From positions 253,058 to 317,057 of the forward strand of contig CAWBNO010000020.1 of assembly GCA_963790095.1 (NCBI GenBank): a stretch of DNA of 64,000 nucleotides. Reading direction: 5' to 3'. Of the stretch, positions 17,594 through 27,213 are shown in pieces. The notes under the pieces are model-generated. The model saw nothing but the letters and a program-made list of their open reading frames with translations. It had not been told where the DNA came from and ran no database searches. Position 1 is the stretch's first letter; each line of letters starts with the position of its first letter. The translations under genes were made by a program, and so were the position numbers. The DNA is from JAAXQD01 sp963790095 (lineage in GTDB: Bacteria; Desulfobacterota; Desulfobacteria; Desulfobacterales; UBA11574).

Positions 17594-18679
17594 TTAATCG
17601 AGCAAGTGGATGAATTTATGATTGGCTTTGGGAAATGGATAAAGTTGGATCTCCGGGCGCACAATCCATCGGAAATCGATGGGCCCGTTGAGTTTTACGT
17701 CCCCGGACACATATCGACAGGAGAACACATCCATCCGGATTTTAAAGTGGGTGTAGGCATGCTTGACCTGTGCAATGTGCCCGGCAACCGCCACGTCCAG
17801 GTTCACTTCTTCTTTGATCTCTCTGACACAGGCGCTTTCGGGGGTTTCATGCTTTTTGACCTTACCGCCTGGAAATTCCCATAAGCCTCCCAGCAGCCCT
17901 TCCAATTTTCGGCGCGTGATCAGCATGTGGTTGTTTTTGTAAACCACGCCAACGGCAATATGGTGAAGGGGCGTTTTTGGGGCCTTAATCCGCTTTGGAA
18001 ATTTATCCACGCTTCCGGCTTGATTGGCATGGCACAGGAAACAGACGGGACAACCATTGCATTCCGGTTTCCCGGGCTTGCAGATTGTTGCGCCAAGCTC
18101 CATCATGGCTTGATTGAATATCCCGGGGTGACGATGATCAAGCAGACCTCCGGCAATTTCCTTAAAGATTTTATAGGATGACGATTTGTTTATGGGTGCC
18201 GCGATTTCATAAACACGGGCCAGAACGCGTTTGACGTTTCCATCCACAACAGCGTAAGGCTGATTGAAGGCAAGGCTCAGAATTGCGGCGGCAATGTAAT
18301 CACCGACCCCGGGCAACGCCCGAACAGACGACCAGTTTTCAGGAAGTTTCCCGCCGGTTTGTTCGACAAGGATCTTTGCCGTTCGTTGCATATTGCGGGC
18401 CCGGGCATAATACCCAAGGCCTTCCCAGACCTTGAGAACCTTTTGCAGGTTCGCACCCGCCAGATGTTTGACATCTGGAAAGTGAAACAGAAATTTTTGA
18501 TAATAGGGCAGAACCGTTTGCACCTGAGTTTGCTGAAGCATCACTTCCGAAATCCATATCCGGTAAGGATCATCGGTTTCTCGCCAGGGAAGCCGGCGGT
18601 GATGGCGACGGTACCACTCAATAAGCCGTTCTCGAAACTGTTCGATTTGTTTGGGCGTCATAACGTTTAATGAAGTCAC
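17594..18679 (-). CDS. mutY: A/G-specific adenine glycosylase
   Basis: A 361-residue DNA repair enzyme that removes adenine opposite 8-oxoguanine. Visible: catalytic Glu45 in SEVMLQQTQ, the helix-hairpin-helix LPGVG at 122-126, catalytic Asp146 in VVDGNVKRV, and the four cysteines of the [4Fe-4S] cluster at 200, 207, 210 and 216 (C-x6-C-x2-C-x5-C). It has a C-terminal MutT/Nudix-like domain with a Nudix box around 271-292 (GGK...REIKEE). The C-terminal Nudix domain recognises 8-oxoG. Length and motifs are those of intact MutY. Convergent with nothing nearby; the 3' tRNA-Ser fragment lies 95 bases beyond the start. Confidence 0.95.
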   Translation of the reverse strand: MTSLNVMTPKQIEQFRERLIEWYRRHHRRLPWRETDDPYRIWISEVMLQQTQVQTVLPYYQKFLFHFPDVKHLAGANLQKVLKVWEGLGYYARARNMQRTAKILVEQTGGKLPENWSSVRALPGVGDYIAAAILSLAFNQPYAVVDGNVKRVLARVYEIAAPINKSSSYKIFKEIAGGLLDHRHPGIFNQAMMELGATICKPGKPECNGCPVCFLCHANQAGSVDKFPKRIKAPKTPLHHIAVGVVYKNNHMLITRRKLEGLLGGLWEFPGGKVKKHETPESACVREIKEEVNLDVAVAGHIAQVKHAYTHFKIRMDVFSCRYVSGDVKLNGPIDFRWIVRPEIQLYPFPKANHKFIHLLD

Positions 18680-18773
18680 TCAATCATCGGTCAGGATAAT
18701 TTGCCAATACAACATATTAACACACAAAACCGGGAAAAAGTCCGGCCGTTTCAGCCGGGCTAGGTATTTGAAA

Positions 18774-18835
18774 TGGCGGAGAGAGAGGGATTCGAACCCT
18801 CGGTGGAAGTTTCCCCCCACACTCGCTTAGCAGGC
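18774..18835 (-). pseudogene. 3' half of tRNA-Ser(GCU), attachment-site scar
   Basis: On the minus strand this reads from the anticodon loop CTGCTAA (anticodon GCT, 18827-18833) through the variable arm, T-arm and acceptor to CCA (18774-18776). The 5' half is missing: the bases beyond 18835 no longer pair with the anticodon stem. Such 3' half tRNA copies are what tyrosine integrases leave at the distal end of an integrated element. No intact tRNA-Ser is in the window, so the partner end has been lost or lies far away. Confidence 0.75.
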
Positions 18836-19170
18836 AATTCGAACCAAACCTATATATTTAATAAATTAATATTATTAGTAAAATAAAATCTCAAAACACC
18901 AAATATTACCTCAAAATATCGATAAATCCTTATAAAGTAGTACACAGTAGTACAGCTTTTTTGTCCTCTCTCATCAGACCCAAAAAAGGATGTTGATTAC
19001 CTACCCCTTTAGCCCAAACCTCCTTGATCATCTCCAGGGAAGGGTGAAAATCTACCTTGATTTCTAACCCGACCGTCGCTCCCACAAAAATAAATTATAA
19101 AAAAATTTTTGTATATAGTTTGGTTCCCCAACAGGGACAAATCAGGCAACTGGGAAGAAAGATTTATTAA
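18836..19170. other. AT-rich remnant DNA right of the tRNA-Ser scar
   Basis: About 335 bases with no gene I can support. It opens the decayed accessory stretch that continues with the uvrD remnant. Confidence 0.4.
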
Positions 19171-19875
19171 TCAATTATAAGCTATATTAAATCTGCAGTT
19201 TTTGAAAAGCACAATATTTCTTTTGAAAGAATTTTAAACATTCCAAAGCGAGGTATTGGGATAGAAACTATTAAGAAAATTTACAAAATGAAAACCAACA
19301 ATATGAGTCTTCAGGATTCAGCGCGTTTTGAGGTTGAGAAAAAAAAATTATCATCCAAATTAAATGAACAACTGAAAAATGTAATCCTGATGCTTGATTA
19401 CATTAAAGGGATGAAACCTGATGAGGCTATCCGTGAAGTTATAACTAGGGTTAAATACTTGAAGTATCTATTAAATTATTCTAAAGATAATTCCATGGAT
19501 TATAATGCAAGATTGGAAAATCTTGAGCAATTTGTTTATTCTGCGTCCAAGAAAAATACTATAATCGAATTCCTTGAAGAAGCCGCCTTAATAAAGGGTG
19601 ATCAAGATGATTCTGAAAAAAATAAAAAGGGGGTTATCCTTTCAACAATACATGCTTCAAAGGGTTTGGAATATGACGTAGTTTTTTTGGTTAGTTGTGA
19701 AGAAGGGCTATTACCCCATTACAAATCAATGACATTTGCTGCAGATATTGAAGAGGAGCGCAGATTGATGTATGTAGGTATCACAAGAGCTAAACGTTAT
19801 TTGCATCTTTGTTTCTCAAAATGTAGAAAAGGGGAATTCAATCAAAAGAGTCGATTCCTGCGTGAAATTGAATAA
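19171..19875 (+). pseudogene. C-terminal fragment of a UvrD/PcrA-like helicase
   Basis: An open frame from 19171 (stop codon at 19168) encodes the last third of an SF1 helicase: SFERILNIPKRGIG, then the 2B region, then motif V (STIHASKGLEYDVVFLV) and motif VI (EERRLMYVGITRAK). Motifs I to IV, including the Walker A loop, are missing. The first ATG is at 19288. It cannot be an active helicase. It is AT-rich and sits between two tRNA-derived att scars, so it is probably a leftover of a mobile element. Confidence 0.8.
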
Positions 19876-20289
19876 TCCTTGATATAGAAAAATATTGTTA
19901 TTAGGCAAAGATACTTTGACAATGATCAAAAACAAGATTTGTATAATTAGGCACCGGTCATTATACGATATCTGTAATCCAGTCCACCTCTCATTTTCCC
20001 TCAATCCACCTTATTTTTGATACCGTTGATGATAATTCAGATTTTTCTACTTGTGATATATATCAAGTCCTTTTAACTCCCCGATTTATTTATCCAATTA
20101 TAATAGATAAACATTTATTCACTCCACATATTTTAACATATAAAATTTTTCCCCGTGCCCCTCCTGTATAATCTTCAAGACTTAATTTACACGACTTTAA
20201 AATTTTTCAGACAAAACAAAGTACTCTAATTTCCCGAATAGGAATTCGCTAGTTAGTGTAAAACGAATCATTTATGAAATATTCGATTT
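19876..20289. other. AT-rich non-coding remnant
   Basis: About 414 bases between the helicase fragment and the kinase fragment. I see no gene, tRNA or repeat of note. Confidence 0.4.
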
Positions 20290-20505
20290 TTATATGGAAA
20301 AACGCGTCAAAAGGTGCATGCATTTTTCGCTCGGTTCCGTTTCTAAGATTTTTTTCCCATCAGGAGACACAGATATCTCCACTACGGCCCTCTCGATGAT
20401 GTCTTCATCAGCATAATAATATCCCAAGGTATCGGCAACTCGTTTTCCCATTGTTTTCCCTGCGGCACCAAATTGGCGTGATATGGTGATAACAGACATG
20501 GCCAT
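20290..20505 (-). pseudogene. Truncated cytidylate kinase-like protein
   Basis: A 71-residue frame that starts like the cytidylate kinase-like family: SVITISRQFGAAGKTMGKRV with a P-loop-like Gly/Lys segment, then GYYYADEDIIERA. The family is about 200 residues long, and the similarity stops at about residue 50 before running into unrelated sequence and a stop. It has a good AAGGAAA RBS and could still be translated, but the nucleotide-binding lid and C-terminal half are missing. Confidence 0.6.
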
Positions 20506-20898
20506 TTCCTTTCAAATGTCTTTAAGATTCTTTTATTCAAGTTGTTTTCTCAACATCGAATGAGGAAATTCTCTGAACTGCTTTCTTATATATCACATAT
20601 AGCAGTAAATGCCAAAAATATTTAGTTTGAAACCCACGATTCAAGACCTGTGTTTACTGTATCTTGAATCTGCAAGTGACCTTCAGCAGTTGTGATATCG
20701 AACTCCGACAATTGAACTGTCAATTGGTGTGTTGATCCGCCTTTCAATTTTTTTTAATCGAGTTTAGGCCGTGACTCAAGGCTTTGAGCCTCCGATTTCC
20801 GGGTCACAAAACAGGTCCACTTTCGTGACCATAACTATGCCAAATGGAACATGAAACTGGTCAAACCTGCTCGATTTTTGGTTGCACAAAATAAAAAA
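20506..20898. other. Non-coding stretch left of the island
   Basis: No gene seen. The 20899-20916 hairpin at its right edge is listed separately. Confidence 0.4.
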
Positions 20899-20916
20899 AG
20901 CGGCTGTTAAGCCGCT
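20888..20916 (-). terminator. Rho-independent terminator beyond the left att copy
   Basis: AGCGGCT (20899-20905), loop GTTA and AGCCGCT (20910-20916) form a 7-bp stem. On the minus strand it is followed by a T-rich tail (20888-20898). Its place right after the tRNA-Pro 3' copy says it was the original terminator of that tRNA before the island inserted. Confidence 0.65.
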
Positions 20917-20930
20917 GATTTTATTTAAGA

Positions 20931-20978
<48 letters not shown>

Positions 20979-21593
20979 GCTACGAATTTTTCAGACAAAA
21001 ATCTAATTTAACACACCGAAATAACACCAAATCGCGAGCCCTCTGCTTTCAATATAACATCTATGCATAGTGTGCATGGTGTGCATAATATCAATAACTT
21101 ATGCATGCTGTCGGCACAAAAGGATACAAATAGGATACAAAAAAGTGTCATCTGCTTTTAGTAGTTTTTTGGTGTTAGAGGAAAAAAGCCATGTGATGTA
21201 ACAAGATTTGAAACTTCTGCTACAAGCTTTTTTGGCTATTGATTGTCTTTAAAGATTCAAGGCAATTCTCGCGAATGCTTGGGCAAAAAGTGAGAACACA
21301 ATGTTTTGGGGTTTTAAATTTCGATTCAGTCCCATCTATGAGGGCACATACTGGTGTGATATTCGTTCCGTATCTTGGGCATTAAAGGGTATTATGTGGT
21401 CGTGCATATATTGCCGTAATCGCCACAACTATTGTTTGGTGATACGGTATTAAGGTATCTCAGAAAATTCAGGAACTTGATACTTTGATGTTATTGCAGA
21501 TATCACCAGGGCTACCCGAGAATTATATGTTGGAGAAATGACAGGTTGCATACCAGATCCCATGGCCACAATATAATGTATGGCCATCATCCC
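20979..21593. other. Left edge of the island, non-coding
   Basis: About 600 bases with repeated GTGCAT-type words at 21060-21110 (TGCATAGTGTGCATGGTGTG). A 50-codon frame from 21301 and a fragment near 21500 (ITRATRELYVG) look protein-like but too short to name. No gene is supported. Confidence 0.35.
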
Positions 21594-21693
21594 CGTTTTT
21601 TGCTCCGAACCTTTCGGTTCGACGGCGGCGCGTAGCTCAGTCCGCTGTGACCGGTTAAGCGGCGGCCGCCGAACTTCGAATGATGAAGGGTAC

Positions 21694-21975
21694 CTATCGA
21701 AACGCTCGGAACAGCGCCCACGCTGAGAGAATTGACAGAACCGGCCACATCACGAGAAGGTCGACCCGGATATTCGCTTCCGGTGTCTTGGTCTGAACCA
21801 GCAACTCCCAAGCTGCATAAAGTCCCCAAGCGATAGACGCGATGAGCAGCGGGCGGGGATTACGGGCAATACCGAGCGCTGCAAACCGTAACACGAGGTA
21901 TCCCGCAAAGAATACGATAGCCACCACCAGAATGTTTTGCGGTTTCCCGACTAATAGCGACGTGAGAAGTTCCAT
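21694..21975 (-). CDS. Small three-helix membrane protein
   Basis: A 93-residue hydrophobic protein with three predicted membrane helices (about 15-33, 42-60 and 72-90) and a short hydrophilic loop (TKTPEANIRVDLL). AAGGA lies 9 bases before the ATG. I do not recognise the family. It follows the META/SH3 gene by 24 bp and shares its high GC, so the two form one small unit that differs from the AT-rich DNA around it. Confidence 0.55.
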   Translation of the reverse strand: MELLTSLLVGKPQNILVVAIVFFAGYLVLRFAALGIARNPRPLLIASIAWGLYAAWELLVQTKTPEANIRVDLLVMWPVLSILSAWALFRAFR

Positions 21976-21999
21976 GATGTGTCCTTGGAGTATTGTATG

Positions 22000-23160
22000 T
22001 CAGCCGCCCAGGACGACTGCGTCCGGAATCTCGTAGCGTTCGTTACCTACGCTGATCAGGTGTAGGTCGTTTTCCTTGGTTGTGCGAAATTCGGAGTAGC
22101 CGTCCGCCTCGCTGGTGTCGGCGCCGATAGGCTTACCCATGCGGAAGAAGATCGCGCGGGTGCGACCATCGGGCTTCTTGATCACGACCGTGGCATAGCC
22201 GCCGCCGGCACGGGCAACGCCGAATTCGCATTGCGTCATCGGTTGGCCGATGGACTGCGCACAGGGGATATTCCCGGTTGCATCGAACTTGCCCTGGCCT
22301 GCACGCAGCGCCGAATCGTCGGGGCCTATTGCGACACTCCCGTCGGGCGATACCGCGGGCTTCAGAAACTCTGCGGCCACATAGCCGCGCGGGCCTCCGC
22401 CCAACTGCTGGACATCACACCAGATCCGGCCCTCGTCGTGCTGGCATCCCAGGTTGTCGAGAATCGTGCCGGGGAAATAGCTTGCTATGATTCTTGCCTT
22501 GGTGGACGGCTGTTCCCGGAGATTCAGCGTGCGGGAGACTCCGGTGACTTCCCAGTTACGCGGCCCACCATCCTCAGGGGCGGCGGGAACGCCTGAAACG
22601 GAGGACTTGCCTGTGTCCGGCTCCCACGCATAGATGCCGCCATCGGCCATAAGGCTCAGATACAGCCTGCCCTCCTTCAGCAGGTAGGAACGGATGAACT
22701 TGGCCTGCGCCGCGATGCTCTCGTCCAAGCTCGGGGGCGGGCAGAGGGCGCGTGTCGCTGCGAGCGGACCGAATTCAAAACGGCCGCTTTCACCTTTGCC
22801 GCTGGGCTCAACAGACCAGGTACCACTGGCACGATTGCAGTTAAGACGCATCATGACGGTGCCGTCATTGTTCAGACGCATAGTGTAGAGCGAAGGGTTA
22901 TTTGGTCGCACCGTCCCGGTCGCGTCATCCATCGACTGAAACTCTACTAGACGCCAGTCTGTTCCTGCTATCGGGTTCTCTGACGAGGACTTGGTCGCTT
23001 CCTGTGCTGCGTCATTAGATTCATTCACTGAGGATTGGATCTTTTTGCGCGCGCCGGCTGTCTCATCGGCGATTGCCTGAAAACCCATCAGGATTCCACT
23101 GGCCCACAGAATCGCGACGCATGTCAACGCTCCAACCGTAACCCAAAATTCTCGATTCAT
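22000..23160 (-). CDS. META and SH3-like domain exported protein
   Basis: A 386-residue protein. It has an N-terminal hydrophobic segment (about 8-28), a META/HslJ-like domain (about 65-170, with GTDWRLVEFQS, GTVMMRLNCNRASGTW and a LAATRALCPP end) and an SH3-like region (about 200-275: SRTLNLREQPSTKARIIASY). A C-terminal domain is rich in Cys and Gly. META domains occur in periplasmic or outer-membrane stress proteins. GGGGGAGAT precedes the ATG. Composition is clearly higher in GC than neighbours, so it is a separately acquired piece. Confidence 0.75.
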   Translation of the reverse strand: MNREFWVTVGALTCVAILWASGILMGFQAIADETAGARKKIQSSVNESNDAAQEATKSSSENPIAGTDWRLVEFQSMDDATGTVRPNNPSLYTMRLNNDGTVMMRLNCNRASGTWSVEPSGKGESGRFEFGPLAATRALCPPPSLDESIAAQAKFIRSYLLKEGRLYLSLMADGGIYAWEPDTGKSSVSGVPAAPEDGGPRNWEVTGVSRTLNLREQPSTKARIIASYFPGTILDNLGCQHDEGRIWCDVQQLGGGPRGYVAAEFLKPAVSPDGSVAIGPDDSALRAGQGKFDATGNIPCAQSIGQPMTQCEFGVARAGGGYATVVIKKPDGRTRAIFFRMGKPIGADTSEADGYSEFRTTKENDLHLISVGNERYEIPDAVVLGG

Positions 23161-23238
23161 TATCTCCCCCTCATGTTGGGATACAGATCTTCCCGTGCCA
23201 ATTCACCACAATACTCTGGCGGTGAACTCTCAACAGCC

Positions 23239-23245
23239 GCCTAAC
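23239..23245 (-). promoter_or_regulatory. Integron-boundary-like heptamer (weak)
   Basis: On the minus strand this is GTTAGGC, the G-TTRRRY consensus of integron cassette ends, at the left edge of the GC-rich META/SH3 segment in gene orientation. A matching GCTTAAC (minus strand) lies at the other end near 21654-21660. Seven-base motifs are common by chance, so confidence is low. Confidence 0.2.
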
Positions 23246-23335
23246 ATTGAATATTCGGATCCGTATGAAAACCTTATTATATTTCAAAGTTCATAGATGA
23301 GTCTCTTTACTAAAGCTGATTCACGGTTAAAGACA

Positions 23336-24484
23336 TTAGCGCTGAATACTATTCAAATCCTCTTCGACGTACCTGACGATAGCTTCTAACAATACCTCTC
23401 TTGGAAATGCATTTTTATCTGTAAAGACCGAGCTAATGAAAGGGTGGCTCCTGTTGAAAGGGGCGGAAATGGCCCAATGGTCCGCATTCAAGTAACCCAG
23501 AATAACGCTGCCGGGAATCACCTGATCATAAAAGATCACTTGGCTATCGTTGCGAGAATCAACTTGACTCAACTTCTCGTAGTTAAACTTTAATATTGAA
23601 GAAATTTGCTCTTTATTGGGATAGGTGATAATTGAGTAATAACGAATTGAACCAGGCAATGAGTGGTTGGCCAACCACCGTTTACGCACCTCGGGCTTGA
23701 GACTTTTGAGCGCGCCTTCATCACTCAAGTCACACTCTGCATCCGGAAAACGTTTTAACAAGTTCAGCATTGACTGTGTCGCATCGTCGGCCAGCGGAGA
23801 TCCGCCGACCGCACCGGCGACACTTACGACCGCTGCGACCCTTTGCTGCAAATCCGGAAAGCTGGTGACTGCCTCAAGGATGTCCGGGACGCCTTTTGAG
23901 TAACCCAAAAGCATTAGACGTTTGCCTTCCCCGGGTTTGGGCATCGCCATTACGGCCTTTCGGATAAGAGTTGCATTTCGAGCACAGCTGGAAAGAGCTT
24001 CGACATCTAACTGGATGACCTCGTGACCAAGCTGGGAGAGATGAGTTGCCGCAGTCATTTGAGAGTCAACGAAGTTTTTGACACATCCCCATCCGAGTCC
24101 TTTCACAACCACGACCCTAAATGGGTAGATGCTTCCGCCCAGATCCACTGTACTACCCGTAGGCGGTCCTTCTCTCTCTAACCTTGAAAGTGCTTCTTCA
24201 CAAGGTCTATAATCTGGCAACTCTTTTCCTCGTTTGTTTGTGATCGCGCAATAAATCTCCCGGAAGCGGGCTCGGCCATCAACGGAACCGGCCATGAAAG
24301 CTGGTACTAGGATCATTGGCGGCGTGTCGGCAGAGTTTTGAATTAGTGGTTTTGGGGTGCAGCCGGCTAACTCGATCAAGCCTACACTTAATAAAATGAC
24401 CCAAAGTAAAAGGCTTTTCCCGATTGGTGATATTGAAGGCCGAACGGTAAACGGCCCTCTTCTCAATCTGTGATGAGTGATCAT
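23336..24484 (-). CDS. Alpha/beta-hydrolase-fold lipoprotein
   Basis: A 382-residue predicted lipoprotein. Starting at 24484 it has a long n-region, a hydrophobic segment and a lipobox-like ELAGC. The hydrolase part shows the nucleophile elbow GYSKG (GxSxG), with PLADDAT and a late acidic and His region (YLNADHWAIS) that could complete the Ser-Asp/Glu-His triad. The closest known group appears to be lipase or esterase-like, but the substrate is not readable. A frame to 24583 overlaps the lipase stop by 31 bp, so the true start is uncertain. It follows the class 3 lipase in the same direction. Confidence 0.65.
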   Translation of the reverse strand: MITHHRLRRGPFTVRPSISPIGKSLLLWVILLSVGLIELAGCTPKPLIQNSADTPPMILVPAFMAGSVDGRARFREIYCAITNKRGKELPDYRPCEEALSRLEREGPPTGSTVDLGGSIYPFRVVVVKGLGWGCVKNFVDSQMTAATHLSQLGHEVIQLDVEALSSCARNATLIRKAVMAMPKPGEGKRLMLLGYSKGVPDILEAVTSFPDLQQRVAAVVSVAGAVGGSPLADDATQSMLNLLKRFPDAECDLSDEGALKSLKPEVRKRWLANHSLPGSIRYYSIITYPNKEQISSILKFNYEKLSQVDSRNDSQVIFYDQVIPGSVILGYLNADHWAISAPFNRSHPFISSVFTDKNAFPREVLLEAIVRYVEEDLNSIQR

Positions 24485-24552
24485 GAAACTCTTATAGACT
24501 ATAAGTGACTGTTTATAGAATGGATTCTCTATCCATACCTTAATAATTGATA

Positions 24553-25629
24553 TTATTTCTGGCTTTCGATGATATTGTTCCAAATATGAATGGCATAAAG
24601 AAATGGCACATGATCTCTGAACGGAGCCGGAACAAATCCCTTAAAAGCATTATTCTTTGGCTGATTGGTGTCTTCTAAACCATATGGGTCATCACGCGAA
24701 TAATCGACTGGCCTCTCATTTTTAATTATAGAGTCCCGGATGATGCCGTCACCATCAATAAACTTTAGTAAACCAACATGAACATATTTGCCTGGAGGTG
24801 GCACCCGGGGTACAATGTCATGATTGTTGACAAAACGGTAGATTTTTACATCAAAATTTTCCTTAAAAACCTCATTGCCAACTCTGGGACAACCAAACGT
24901 ATAAGCGCCCTGAGCACTACCGTACCGGCCAGCGAAAAGTGTTGCCAGGGAGCCTCCCAGGCTGTGACCGGTAATCCAAATTTTACAATCTTTGTCATTG
25001 AGCTTTCTGATATAGGGTAAAAGATCCGGCCAAACTTCCTCCAATGCTTCCTTGAATCCTCGATGCACTTTGCCGCCTTGCTGCCAATTCGTCAACCAAA
25101 TATCTATATCCGTTTTTAAATCTGCGACCACTTCCTTCAGATCAAATGTTTCTTTTTTTTTCCAGATTTCGCTTCCCCTGAAAGCAACAATAGCGAATTT
25201 ATCATTATTGGCCACATAGCACTGTGTGCTTTGATTTTCGAAATATTTTACTTCCGGCAGCCCGGCCTTGTTAAATTGAGATCTGACAAAATCTTCACTC
25301 GCATACACCAGGGTGGAAACCTCTGCCAGCCACCAGGCATTGACTAAATTAAATGATTTTGCATTGAACCGAAAACCGTATTTCTTGCTGCCCTGGAAAT
25401 AATTGTAATCCTTGTAGGGAGGAGAGAGATTCTTAAAGGTAATCTTAGGTATTTCCTTTTTACCTGACAGCGATGCCTGCTGTGACTGGTTCTGGGCCAA
25501 ATTGCAGCTGATAGAACCCAACATGATCCCTGCAAAAAGGATAAATCTGATTAATTGATTATGATCTTTCTTAAACACCGGAAATTTACCTTTCTGGATT
25601 TTTTTTAATTCCTTCGAAAACAATACCAA
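24553..25629 (-). CDS. Class 3 lipase, exported
   Basis: A 358-residue class 3 (fungal triacylglycerol-type) lipase-like protein. An N-terminal signal segment (about 24-42) ends at a Cys with a non-canonical lipobox (SISC). The domain has CYVANNDKFAIVAFRGSE, then the nucleophile elbow GHSLGG with S223, then NNHDIVPRVPP supplying the likely catalytic Asp271, and a YVHVG His near 284. It probably cleaves acyl esters of phospholipids or glycerides outside the cytoplasm. It sits directly between a PLD-like gene and an alpha/beta-hydrolase gene. Confidence 0.8.
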   Translation of the reverse strand: MVLFSKELKKIQKGKFPVFKKDHNQLIRFILFAGIMLGSISCNLAQNQSQQASLSGKKEIPKITFKNLSPPYKDYNYFQGSKKYGFRFNAKSFNLVNAWWLAEVSTLVYASEDFVRSQFNKAGLPEVKYFENQSTQCYVANNDKFAIVAFRGSEIWKKKETFDLKEVVADLKTDIDIWLTNWQQGGKVHRGFKEALEEVWPDLLPYIRKLNDKDCKIWITGHSLGGSLATLFAGRYGSAQGAYTFGCPRVGNEVFKENFDVKIYRFVNNHDIVPRVPPPGKYVHVGLLKFIDGDGIIRDSIIKNERPVDYSRDDPYGLEDTNQPKNNAFKGFVPAPFRDHVPFLYAIHIWNNIIESQK

Positions 25630-27213
25630 TTAGAGGGCGTCTTCAATAAATATTCCAAACTCTCTCTCCAACTGGTAGATCGCGTCTGTTGAATTGGTAA
25701 ACGCTTGAGTGTCTTCCAGGGTGATTTGCTTGCTGAAATTGAGGTCGTTTTCATAAAACATATCGGTCAACCGCTGCGACAAGTTTTCATTTTCAAAAAC
25801 GATAGCCGATTCACTGTTGAGTGTTCTGCTACGCGGGTCCATATTGTAAGATCCGACAATAGCGATGCGGCGATCGAAAACTGCATATTTGGCATGTATA
25901 GTCCCTTCGGTTTTTTCGGCCGAATTGTTTCGAATACCCTGCCACTCCCAGATCTGTACGCCACCCCCATCACATGAATTGACAACGGGTTCATTATTCA
26001 CAGCCAATATATCATCATAGTAATCGCGTCCCACTATGGTCAGCATGGGAAGATCGTTGGTTTCGGGACTGTTGGTTAATATGATTACCTTTACACATCT
26101 GCGTGCAGCATCCTTGATGGTCTCGACAAACAATGACGAGGCAACGAAATAAGCATTGCCGATTAGAATTTCGCTTTTCGCTCCCTTAATCGATTTTAGA
26201 TAGGCCTGTTCAATATAGGTTTCACCAAACCGCGGCCGGTTTTGAAAAAAGCGACACTTTGCCCTTTCAAATTTCAGGTCCAGTTTTTTTTGGGCCAATT
26301 CACGAACATTTTTGTTCAATCGTTCATCGGTCACATACCTCATATTTATCTTTCCGGTTTTGTCTAAAAAATTGCGGGTCGCCTCCCAGTATTTGTTCGT
26401 GTTTAAAATGCCGCGGCTTTCTTTGACTTTCAGAAAATACTCAAAATTGCGCTCAAAAGTTGCCACCATGTCTTTGACAACATCACCTTTGACAATCACA
26501 TCCTGGTCTCGCCAGTAACGGCTGGGGTTTTGGGGATCAATGCGAAAATATTCATTGGCAATGTTCAACCCTCCGACAACAGCCACTCCGTGATCGGTTT
26601 CACCATCGATAATCCACATCTTTTCATGGTATCGCTTATTCGGATCGGTTGTTTTATCTGCTGCGTCATGGCTTGTCACGGGCATTTCATTTAGCCATTG
26701 GAGATAAAAGGATTCGTAGCCTTCCACTTCGATGTCGTTCTCTTTCAAATCAAAATACATCAACTGTGTTTGTAGACCCGGGTTGGACATGGCATCGACT
26801 ATTACCCGAACATCAAGTCCCTGGGCTTTCTTTTTCTTCAATAATTCAGCGATATACAATCCGGACTCATCCCCCGTGAAGATCAGGGCTTGGATGCGAA
26901 CGGACTTATCGGCTTTTTCGAGTGCCTGGATGCGGGCGGCGAATGAATCGTCACCATTGTGCAGTACTGCAATACGGCATGTTTTAGGAAAATGGACATT
27001 AAATAAACCGCTGGTACCGATTTCCTCGTAGGGGCTACCCACAAATTCTTGAGCTGGTCCAAATACGCTGCCCTGAATAGCCGATGTCTGCACATTGCTT
27101 CGAGGAGCTGTAGGCTCTTCTACACTTTTGTCCCCAGTCGACCGGGTCGATGTGCAAGAGTAAAAAACAATGATGGATAATACCATAATAAATCTTAAGA
27201 TATCTTTTTTCAT
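25630..27213 (-). CDS. Phospholipase D-like lipoprotein
   Basis: A 527-residue phospholipase D superfamily protein with two HxK motifs, HEK at about 196-198 (YHEKMWIIDGE) and HAK at about 440-442 (HAKYAVFD, then GSYNMDPRS), the paired catalytic domains. The start at 27213 gives a hydrophobic signal segment ending in YSC (Cys20). An in-frame start at 27258 is also possible, with AGGCG upstream. It probably acts on phospholipid headgroups or makes phosphatidyl transfers at the cell surface. The class 3 lipase stop and this gene's stop are nearly abutting (1-bp gap), so the two are likely co-transcribed. Confidence 0.8.
   Translation of the reverse strand: MKKDILRFIMVLSIIVFYSCTSTRSTGDKSVEEPTAPRSNVQTSAIQGSVFGPAQEFVGSPYEEIGTSGLFNVHFPKTCRIAVLHNGDDSFAARIQALEKADKSVRIQALIFTGDESGLYIAELLKKKKAQGLDVRVIVDAMSNPGLQTQLMYFDLKENDIEVEGYESFYLQWLNEMPVTSHDAADKTTDPNKRYHEKMWIIDGETDHGVAVVGGLNIANEYFRIDPQNPSRYWRDQDVIVKGDVVKDMVATFERNFEYFLKVKESRGILNTNKYWEATRNFLDKTGKINMRYVTDERLNKNVRELAQKKLDLKFERAKCRFFQNRPRFGETYIEQAYLKSIKGAKSEILIGNAYFVASSLFVETIKDAARRCVKVIILTNSPETNDLPMLTIVGRDYYDDILAVNNEPVVNSCDGGGVQIWEWQGIRNNSAEKTEGTIHAKYAVFDRRIAIVGSYNMDPRSRTLNSESAIVFENENLSQRLTDMFYENDLNFSKQITLEDTQAFTNSTDAIYQLEREFGIFIEDAL

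Noticed and set aside
18774..18835. Functional tRNA-Ser
   Set aside because: The D-arm and 5' acceptor strand are absent; it is only the 3' half.
20979..21300. Possible CRISPR from repeated GTGCAT words
   Set aside because: Copies are short, irregular and not separated by equal spacers; no cas genes anywhere.
21301..21453. 50-codon frame at the left island edge
   Set aside because: Starts with ATG but has no RBS or homology that I recognise; too short to call.
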